Below are positions 8,460 to 13,740 of a stretch of 64,000 nt of DNA, one piece after another. Each line of letters starts with the position of its first letter. Position 1 is the first letter of the stretch. The position numbers and the translations under genes are program-made. Source of the stretch: Fulvivirga ligni (GTDB taxonomy: Bacteria; Bacteroidota; Bacteroidia; Cytophagales; Cyclobacteriaceae); assembly GCF_021389935.1 (NCBI RefSeq), contig NZ_CP089979.1, positions 6,100,501-6,164,500 on the forward strand, written 5' to 3'. The notes under the pieces were generated by a model that saw nothing but the letters and a program-made list of their open reading frames with translations, searched no databases and had not been told where the DNA came from.

Positions 8460-8565
8460 ATTTCAATAGGCGTGCCAAATTATAAATTCGGGTTAAAAGC
8501 CATTTAAAGCCCACTTGGCAATCGATCTTTCCAAATTTTGGAAAAATAGTTTCTAAGATGGAAAA
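8460..8565 (-). promoter_or_regulatory. Promoter and upstream sites of small RNA 5
   Basis: TTGGCAC-GCCTA-TTGAAAT at 8478-8460 on the minus strand, the best -24 element of the five. The dyad TTTCCAAA-T-TTTGGAAA is perfect (8528-8544) and the third half-site TTTTCCAT lies at 8565-8558, abutting the rtcB stop. TAGGTTTG (about 8459-8452) also matches a TAnnTTTG box. Confidence 0.6.
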
Positions 8566-9987
8566 TTAGTCTACTTCAGCAAACCTGTCATCACCACACA
8601 TTCTCACCACTTTGGGCTGGAATGTGCCGACTACATCTACTAAATCCACTTGAGCCGCCATCACCTGATGAATATCCTTATATGCCATAGGCGCCTCATC
8701 CAGGCCTGAGCCAATAACATGGACACCGGCATGCTTTAAGTAGCTTCTCACTTCATCTCTGGTAAGCATGGCTTTGGCTTTAGTTCTACTCATTACTCTA
8801 CCTGCACCATGTGAGGCGGAGTTAATAGAAGCATGTTCGCCTCTACCTCTTACTATAAAACCAGGCGACGTCATGGAGCCAGGAATAATTCCCATCACGC
8901 CTTTACCGGCAGGAGTAGCACCTTTTCTATGGACAATAATCTCATTGCCCTCAGCATCTTTCTCCTTCCAGGCGAAGTTGTGGTGGTTTTCAATCATGGC
9001 CAATGGCTGCTCGCCAAGGGAGGTTGCCATTCTCTCATGAACCTGGTGATGACATGCCGATGCATAATCACCTGCCAGATTCATAGCCAACCAATATTCC
9101 TGGCCGTCTTCAGTATCCAGATCCAGCCAGGCCAGGTGCTTAGCTTCCGCCGGAAGTTTGCACTTATCCATGGCCAGCTTGGTGTAATGCCTGGCAATAT
9201 TAGCTCCCAGACCTCTGGACCCAGAGTGAGATAACACAGCCAAATATTTACCCTTTGGCAGATTATACTCGTTTTCCACATCCACAATTTCAGTGACACC
9301 AAACTCCACAAAGTGATTACCGCCACCACTGGAGCCTAACTGTGAATATGCCCTGTCTTTTAGCGACTTCAGGATATTAATTTCTGAAAACTCACTTCTA
9401 TCGATTACATCATGACCTTTAGGCCTTTTGAATATAGCATTCCCAAACCTGCTGTTATCATTCAGCATTTTCTTATAGTTATCCAGGTTTTTATATTCAA
9501 ATACTGCTGGTAAATCATACAGAGTCATGCACATTCTACAGCCAATATCTACTCCTACACCATATGGAATTACAGCATTTCTGGTGGCCAGCACACCACC
9601 GATGGGTAATCCATAACCCTGATGCGCATCAGCCATAAGCGCCCCTGAATGCGTGATCGGTAACTTCATGGCTACTTCCATCTGATTTACAGCACCAGCC
9701 TCAATGCCTTCAGCACCATAAGTTTGGTAAGGAATTCTTTTCTTGTTTAGCTCCAGCGTTTCATTATACTCTGTCTTGATAATCAAGCTCTTAGCCACTG
9801 GGGCCAAGTTTTCATGTTTTAGGTAAAGCGCCGGATTCTGCACTACTCTGGTTAAAAGCTCAAGCTTAAACTTTTTGCTTTTCCCTTTGTAGGAATTCTC
9901 CATAGCCTTTATAGCTTCTCCAATGGCTCTACCTTCAGGATATCCGAGCTGTCTCAGCTCTTTACCTGTCAACTTTGTTGTTGCCAT
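8566..9987 (-). CDS. rtcB: RtcB-family RNA-splicing ligase
   Basis: A 473-residue RtcB enzyme, which joins RNA 2',3'-cyclic phosphate or 3'-phosphate ends to 5'-OH ends using GTP and Mn2+. Visible family marks are the metal-site motif GVGVDIGCRMC (metal-binding Asp and Cys), SSGGGNHFVEF, SHSGSRGLGANIARHYT, the HHNFAWKE metal histidines and SASHGAGRVMSR, whose His is the guanylylated residue. The ATG at 9987 is chosen; six bases upstream is only a TTG. The start overlaps the TPR gene by 19 bp, so the two are translationally coupled. The row SPFH-TPR-RtcB with tRNA-like RNA upstream matches RNA-repair clusters described by comparative genomics rather than a housekeeping context. No RtcA cyclase or RtcR regulator is in the window. 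Confidence 0.93.
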   Translation of the reverse strand: MATTKLTGKELRQLGYPEGRAIGEAIKAMENSYKGKSKKFKLELLTRVVQNPALYLKHENLAPVAKSLIIKTEYNETLELNKKRIPYQTYGAEGIEAGAVNQMEVAMKLPITHSGALMADAHQGYGLPIGGVLATRNAVIPYGVGVDIGCRMCMTLYDLPAVFEYKNLDNYKKMLNDNSRFGNAIFKRPKGHDVIDRSEFSEINILKSLKDRAYSQLGSSGGGNHFVEFGVTEIVDVENEYNLPKGKYLAVLSHSGSRGLGANIARHYTKLAMDKCKLPAEAKHLAWLDLDTEDGQEYWLAMNLAGDYASACHHQVHERMATSLGEQPLAMIENHHNFAWKEKDAEGNEIIVHRKGATPAGKGVMGIIPGSMTSPGFIVRGRGEHASINSASHGAGRVMSRTKAKAMLTRDEVRSYLKHAGVHVIGSGLDEAPMAYKDIHQVMAAQVDLVDVVGTFQPKVVRMCGDDRFAEVD

Positions 9988-10490
9988 CTCCAATTATTTT
10001 TAAATCTTTTCAATCTTGTTCTTTTAATATTTTGCTTCAACTCCTTGGTTACATGGTTATCAACCGAATTCATTAAAGCCTTGCGATAATAACCGATCGC
10101 TTTACGGTATTCTCCTTGGGTTTCAGCTACTTTACCCAAAACACCAAACACATAATCCTTGTCGATGTCATCGCATTTCTCTGCTTTGACCATCAGATCA
10201 GACAGTGCCTGATATTTACGCTTAGACCAGTAGAGCTCTACCAAATCTTCATAAACCTCAATATAGTTTGGGTTAAAATGAAGAGCCAGCAAATAATGTC
10301 TCTCTGCCAGAGCTTCATTGGTTTGATAATAGTGATGCATCCAGCCCATGGTATAGTGTAATTTAGGATAGCCCGGCTCTTCGGTCAGTCCGCTCATTAA
10401 CAGCTTATGCGCCAAATGATAATCACCTTCATAGATAGCATCTTCCGCAAATGGTATTAAATCTTCAATATATTGTTCATATATGTTCAT
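9969..10490 (-). CDS. TPR protein of the RtcB/SPFH operon
   Basis: A 173-residue soluble protein of about four tetratricopeptide repeats: helices around residues 14-36 (AIYEGDYHLAHKLLMSGL), 40-70 (PKLHYTMGWMHHYY), 74-105 (NPNYIEVYEDLVELYW) and 115-145 (GKVAETQGEYRKAIGYYRKAL). The C-terminal 30 residues are strongly basic (ELKQNIKRTRLKRFKNNWRWQQQ), which suggests RNA contact. It has no signal peptide. It lies 60 bp after the SPFH gene and overlaps rtcB, so it is probably an adaptor between the SPFH scaffold and the ligase. That role is inferred from position only. Confidence 0.75.
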   Translation of the reverse strand: MNIYEQYIEDLIPFAEDAIYEGDYHLAHKLLMSGLTEEPGYPKLHYTMGWMHHYYQTNEALAERHYLLALHFNPNYIEVYEDLVELYWSKRKYQALSDLMVKAEKCDDIDKDYVFGVLGKVAETQGEYRKAIGYYRKALMNSVDNHVTKELKQNIKRTRLKRFKNNWRWQQQS

Positions 10491-10550
10491 GATACAAAAA
10501 GTTAAGAGGCTGTACCATTTACAGCTTTATACCATCAATACAGCCTCAAA

Positions 10551-11657
10551 TTATTTAGATGGAGCGAATATGCTTTTCAATTGATCGATCACCTGGCCGT
10601 TTCCAGTTACAGTGATCTCACCGATTTTATCAGCGATTTTTTCTACGTACTCCATTTCTTTTAGCTTATACAACATGTCGTTGTCTTCCATCAACTTTGC
10701 AGTGTTTAGCAAGCTCCTGGTGGAAGCAGTTTCCTCCCTCCTGGTAATAACATTTGCCTGAGCTTGTTTTTGAGCAACCAAAACCTGATTCATGATATTT
10801 TTCACATCACCAGGTAAGATCACATCTTTCACACCACAATCCTTGATTTTAACACCAAGTGCTATAGCCTTTGCTTCAAGAGCATTCATCACATAATCTC
10901 CAATCTCATCTTTTTTCTCTAGCAATTCATCTAAAGAAAAAGTACCCACATACTCCCTGATGGCTAATTGCACTAAGGTGTACAATTGTCTCTCGTAGTC
11001 CTTATTAGCAATCACAGCCTTCTCAATATCCACCACTCTGTATTGAACCATAAAATTGATTCTCAAAGCAGCTTTATCACTGGTAAGGATTTCCTGACCG
11101 GTAATTTCTAACTGTACTTGCCTTAAGTCTACCCTTGAAATAGAAACCTCCTGAGCATTTTTCCAGAAGTAATAATCACCTGGCCCAAGGATTTTACTCA
11201 CCTTATTATCAATGAATAATACGCCTTTTTCAAATGAGTCGATTTTGCAGACTCTTATATATGGTACAAGTTCTTTTATCTTCACAGAAACCAAATCGAT
11301 ATTTTCAGTGATATCCACTTTACTCAAGTCAGCTACCACAAATTTCCATTCGGTTACTCCCTTCCAGAAAGCGTATCTCCCTGGAGTAAGCACTCCGCTA
11401 AAGTTTCCGTTTACATATTTCAAGACTATCTGACTATCCTTTACTTCAACCACCTCTAATAAGCCTTTAAGCTCAGAGTCTTTTAAAAGGATATTCAAAT
11501 CTACGGGCCACATAAAGGCCCCACTTCTATCATACTGAACCACTCTTTCAAATGGACTGATCCAGTACTTACCTTCGGTAATTACTCTCTGGTAATCACC
11601 ATTTCGGAAAACCAATCCTACTTTTCCGGCATTGATCTTTGTCCTCATCATGATCAT
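10551..11657 (-). CDS. SPFH/Band-7 (slipin-like) scaffold protein of the RNA-repair operon
   Basis: A 368-residue protein with an SPFH domain in the second half (about 165-290: DLRQVQLEITGQEILTSD, AIREYVGTFSLDELL, ALGVKIKDCGVKDVILP) followed by a helical tail. No N-terminal membrane helix is present, unlike true slipins. Instead there are three similar beta units: GKVGLVFRNGDYQRVITEGKY, SQIVLKYVNGNFSGVLTPGRY and KGVLFIDNKVSKILGPGDYYF. Band-7 proteins form ring or cage oligomers; those near RtcB have been proposed as scaffolds working with a tRNA-like RNA. The start has three close Met codons (MIMMRTK), and the first is given. Upstream lie the tRNA-like elements, which fits that proposal. Confidence 0.85.
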   Translation of the reverse strand: MIMMRTKINAGKVGLVFRNGDYQRVITEGKYWISPFERVVQYDRSGAFMWPVDLNILLKDSELKGLLEVVEVKDSQIVLKYVNGNFSGVLTPGRYAFWKGVTEWKFVVADLSKVDITENIDLVSVKIKELVPYIRVCKIDSFEKGVLFIDNKVSKILGPGDYYFWKNAQEVSISRVDLRQVQLEITGQEILTSDKAALRINFMVQYRVVDIEKAVIANKDYERQLYTLVQLAIREYVGTFSLDELLEKKDEIGDYVMNALEAKAIALGVKIKDCGVKDVILPGDVKNIMNQVLVAQKQAQANVITRREETASTRSLLNTAKLMEDNDMLYKLKEMEYVEKIADKIGEITVTGNGQVIDQLKSIFAPSK

Positions 11658-12060
11658 ACTTTTTTTAGGTCAAAACTTCATTTATCATCATTGGTCCAAT
11701 AATTTAAGTTTAAAGAAAATGTCAAAGGCTAACCATAAGCCAACGGCGGAGTTGCGATTAAGCACAGCATTTTCGAATGGTTCTTTAGTATTAAGCCTTC
11801 GAAGGCCGCCTACACTTCGAGTGCCTCAGTGTGACTACTTGGGGCGATCACACATCGATAATAAAAGGTAGCACCTTCAGAGAGCTACTTAGCTAAAGAA
11901 GCATTTGAAAAATGAACCATGAGGTATCCTCACACATCAGGGCCTTAACCTATTTTTTGAGTAAATCTGCCAGAGACTTACAAAGGCGGCCTTTGATCAT
12001 TTTCAATGGTGTCAAATTTTAAAGAGTTCGACAGACTCTCCTATTTGGATTTTGAGCCCA
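11658..12060. other. Leader region between the SPFH gene and the tRNA-like cluster
   Basis: No protein gene is seen. The stretch holds a palindrome GCCTTCGAAGGC (11795-11806), one copy of a 23-nt repeat (11813-11835) and a weak hairpin around GTAGC/GCTAC (near 11865-11890). A sequence at 11743-11727 (minus) has GG-N10-GC spacing like a sigma-54 site but lacks the upstream dyad found at the small RNAs, so the operon promoter is not assigned. Confidence 0.4.
11813..11835. repeat. REP-like repeat copy 1
   Basis: A 23-nt element beginning CACTTCGAGTGCC and ending CAGTGTGAC. It matches the copy at 12421-12443 in 20 of 23 positions. It can fold as CACT/AGTG. Similar short palindromic elements are scattered in many Bacteroidota genomes. 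Confidence 0.55.
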
Positions 12061-12068
12061 AACAAAAA

Positions 12069-12150
12069 CCACGTTAACAGCATGGTGTACTCTACCACTG
12101 AGCTACTTTATCCAGCCTTTTCAGGAGATAAAGACGGGAATCGAACCCGC
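12069..12150 (-). ncRNA. tRNA-like module with permuted order (T-arm, acceptor hairpin, D-arm, anticodon arm GUU)
   Basis: Read on the minus strand: a complete T-arm (GCGGG-TTCGATT-CCCGT, 12150-12134), the strand CTTTATC (12133-12127), a 14-nt linker, GATAAAG (12112-12106), TA, a canonical D-arm (GCTC-AGTGGTA-GAGT) and an anticodon arm CCATG-CTGTTAA-CGTGG with anticodon GUU (Asn type). CTTTATC and GATAAAG are perfectly complementary, so the acceptor stem forms only if the 3' half precedes the 5' half. The D-arm-to-anticodon joint is 3 nt instead of 1. A degenerate T-arm follows further on. It is not an ordinary tRNA gene. A relation to the tRNA-like RNA reported for SPFH/RtcB loci is inferred. 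Confidence 0.6.
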
Positions 12151-12220
12151 GACATTTAATCTGTTGTTCTAACCACTGAACTACAATGACTACATCGTCA
12201 AAGGAAGGAATCGAACCTTC
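12151..12220 (-). ncRNA. tRNA-like module lacking an anticodon arm
   Basis: On the minus strand: T-arm GAAGG-TTCGATT-CCTTC (12220-12204), CTTTGAC (12203-12197), a 6-nt linker, GTCATTG (12190-12184), TA, D-arm GTTC-AGTGGTTA-GAAC (12181-12166), then only 15 nt (AACAGATTAAATGTC) before the next T-arm. CTTTGAC and GTCATTG pair in 5 of 7 positions, again in permuted order; the ordinary order would pair GTCATTG with CTTTATC in 3 of 7. The 15-nt stretch cannot form a normal anticodon stem-loop. It could alternatively be a decayed tandem tRNA. Confidence 0.5.
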
Positions 12221-12305
12221 GTCCCACAGAACCGTGAAGAAACACGAACTCACAATAAGCAGTATATCCCGAAGGACACTGTGGTGCCCTACAGAAACAC
12301 TCACC
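12221..12305 (-). ncRNA. tRNA-like segment with anticodon-like and UUCG hairpins
   Basis: The minus strand carries GGTGAGT (12305-12299), which pairs 6 of 7 with AATCACC beside the T-arm at 12495-12511. A possible D-arm follows (CTGT-AGGGCACC-ACAG), then a UUCG tetraloop hairpin, then TCGTG-TTTCTT-CACGG (12247-12232), which looks like a shortened anticodon arm. The parts are less regular than in the two modules downstream. Confidence 0.35.
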
Positions 12306-12487
12306 TTAGTCTTATTGCAGCCATTTTCCTCATGCTTCTACCTTTTCGGTAAAAGATTTTTAATGTTGTGGCTATCTCATATTGAGACCTTCAAAATCTT
12401 CTTTATTTTGAATAGAGAAACATTTCGAGTACCTCAATGTGACATTTCATAATCAAGTAATTACTTTTCAAACAGCCCTAATTTTGT
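12306..12487. other. Spacer between tRNA-like modules
   Basis: AT-rich DNA with an imperfect hairpin near 12337-12359 (TACCGAAAAGGTA on the minus strand) and the second copy of the 23-nt repeat. No coding region is supported. Confidence 0.35.
12421..12443. repeat. REP-like repeat copy 2
   Basis: A second copy of the element at 11813-11835. Two of the three differences (C to T and G to A) fall in a pair of the CACT/AGTG stem and keep it intact, as expected of an element folding in RNA or single-stranded DNA. The two copies flank most of the tRNA-like cluster. Confidence 0.55.
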
Positions 12488-12660
12488 GGTGATTGCAGGA
12501 TGCGAACCTACAACCACCAGAATCTGACAAACCGCTATTCCAAAGGAGCTTTATCAAACATCACAGCACAAACGGAGTACTGCTTGTGGTCTTTAACCAC
12601 TCTCCTATGTTTTTCAGGAGACACCCGTTTTGCCTCTCCCGTGGTTTACCAATCGGATAG
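12488..12660 (-). ncRNA. tRNA-like segment at the 5' end of the cluster
   Basis: A good T-arm (GTAGG-TTCGCAT-CCTGC, 12511-12495) is followed by AATCACC (12494-12488). Upstream on the minus strand is TCTCCT-GAAAAACAT-AGGAGA (12621-12601), another hairpin shaped like the acceptor hairpins downstream, and then GTGGT-TAAAG-ACCAC, a D-arm-like hairpin. The word TCTCCTGAAAA also recurs in the linker at 12128-12118. An ordinary cloverleaf using TGTGATG as 5' acceptor (5 of 7 pairs) cannot be excluded for this part. Confidence 0.4.
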
Positions 12661-12700
12661 ACTTTTTCTATCCTTTCACTTTATATTTTAATTTGGGCAT

Positions 12701-12732
12701 AAAAAAACCCCGACCTTATTCAGGACGGGGTT
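12701..12732 (-). terminator. Intrinsic terminator before the tRNA-like cluster
   Basis: AACCCCG (12706-12712) pairs with CGGGGTT (12726-12732), followed on the minus strand by seven Ts and ATG. It closes whatever is transcribed from 12.75-12.9 kb and separates it from the tRNA-like cluster. Confidence 0.75.
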
Positions 12733-13176
12733 CAATGATGCTCTTAAAGAATATCACCTATTCCGTATCCTGAAATTTATATTTTCAACATTCCATACTT
12801 GTGGACTACCCAGGTGTGAACAAGACGCACCTCTCCCCTGAAGAAAAATACCAATACCAAATATTATTCTGTTTTCTGTCATAAGCAGGAATTTTTATCG
12901 CATAAAAAAACCCGGACTTTATAGGCCCGGGTTTAATTTATCTATTCAAATAAATTAATATCTACCGGACCTATACCTACAAAAATCTATGCTTAACCCA
13001 TATTTCGTGGGTTCCATGCGATTGATATGTTGTGTGTATAGTTTCATTTGTTTCTCTGTTTGTGAGTGCAAGTATCGTAAAAGGATTTTATAAAACAAAA
13101 TATTATTTTGAATTTATGCTTTATACAGAATCAGTCAAAATAAAGATAGTGATTCTAATATGATTGGTTACAACAT
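12733..13176 (-). other. Non-coding or small-ORF region holding two terminated units
   Basis: Each of two minus-strand stretches ends in its own strong terminator. The unit nearer 13.05 kb contains a possible 30-codon frame (13047-12955, MKLYTQHINRMEPTKY...), a hairpin AACCCA/TGGGTT and GTAGGTATAGGT, a faint echo of the small RNA motif. The unit at 12.88-12.73 kb has a possible 42-codon frame (12882-12754) and the hairpin AGGTG/CACCT. Neither frame has support beyond being open. They may be small RNAs or leader peptides. Confidence 0.35.
12904..12934 (-). terminator. Intrinsic terminator
   Basis: AAACCCGG (12908-12915) pairs with CCGGGTTT (12927-12934), and seven Ts follow on the minus strand. 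No recognised gene lies directly upstream of it. Confidence 0.75.
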
Positions 13177-13210
13177 AAAAAAAGCCGTCCTTTTTACAAG
13201 AGACGGCTTT
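13177..13210 (-). terminator. Terminator of the T9SS-sorted small protein gene
   Basis: AAAGCCGTC (13181-13189) pairs with GACGGCTTT (13202-13210), then seven Ts. It lies 22 bp after the stop codon of the minus-strand gene. Confidence 0.8.
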
Positions 13211-13232
13211 TATATAAATTATCAAAATATGG

Positions 13233-13604
13233 TCATGTTCGTTTAAGAAACTTAAAAGTTTCTTTAAAATGTCCTTCTTTGTCTCTAATTGCCAGGAAGT
13301 AATATCCAGGAGCCAGGTCTTCTACCTTTACTCTATAATTGTTTTCTTCTATCTTCTCTATAGGAACTTCTACAACATTACCAATGATATTATGCACGGT
13401 AAATGAAGCACTTTTCAGATTAGAGTTCTCGATCTTAACATTTAGATAGCTTATAGTAGGATTTGGGAAAAGCTTTATTTCGTTCTTTTTCACCTCCAAT
13501 GAAGCCTTATTGAAGCGGTTCATCTCAACATTTTGGGCAAACGCAGAACTTGCGCCCAAAAGCATTGATAATGAAAGTATAGTTAACAGTATATTTTTCT
13601 TCAT
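13233..13604 (-). CDS. Small secreted protein consisting of a T9SS type A sorting domain
   Basis: The ATG at 13604 gives 123 residues starting with a signal peptide (MKKNILLTILSLSMLLGASSAFAQ). After about 20 linker residues the rest is a type IX secretion C-terminal domain: KLFPNPTISYLNVKI, a VHNIIGNVV strand, and the closing LAPGYYFLAIRDKEGHFKETFKFLK. Normally this domain is the tail of a much larger cargo that is carried across the outer membrane and anchored. Here almost no cargo precedes it. It could be a cell-surface protein in its own right or a remnant. An upstream extension to 13685 is less likely because it would precede the signal peptide. Confidence 0.8.
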   Translation of the reverse strand: MKKNILLTILSLSMLLGASSAFAQNVEMNRFNKASLEVKKNEIKLFPNPTISYLNVKIENSNLKSASFTVHNIIGNVVEVPIEKIEENNYRVKVEDLAPGYYFLAIRDKEGHFKETFKFLKRT

Positions 13605-13740
13605 AGGTTTTGGTTTCAATTCTCCAATGAAGTCCGCAAAAATTGATCCAGAATTATAATGCCTAACAATATTAGTTCTTTGCAATCGTTACAATGGACA
13701 CTTTTATGGTTACGTAAGCAAAGAGTAAAATGTTTAGAAT

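Noticed and set aside
7653-8480. Regularly spaced repeated segments could be a CRISPR array.
   Set aside because: Spacing is about 230-270 bp, repeats include terminators and promoters, and no cas genes are near.
8768-9234. Plus-strand reading frames opposite rtcB.
   Set aside because: They are antisense shadows of a highly conserved gene and have no family resemblance.
11727-11743. Sigma-54-like site (TTGGCTTATGGTTAGCC on the minus strand) as promoter of the SPFH-TPR-rtcB operon.
   Set aside because: Spacing is right but the upstream CC-N7-GG dyad and +80 half-site of the small RNA promoters are absent; kept only as a weak possibility.
12069-12220. Ordinary tRNA genes (for example tRNA-Asn with GUU anticodon).
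   Set aside because: No conventional cloverleaf closes: the acceptor strands of each linear unit pair poorly, one unit lacks an anticodon arm and the T-arm after the GUU arm is degenerate.
12092-12691. Short reading frames of 60-90 codons across the tRNA-like cluster.
   Set aside because: They run through T-arm, D-arm and anticodon-like structures on both strands and show no protein-like composition.
12935-13000. A sixth member of the small RNA family (GTAGGTATAGGT before a terminator).
   Set aside because: The match to the 16-nt segment is partial and the promoter with its upstream sites is missing.
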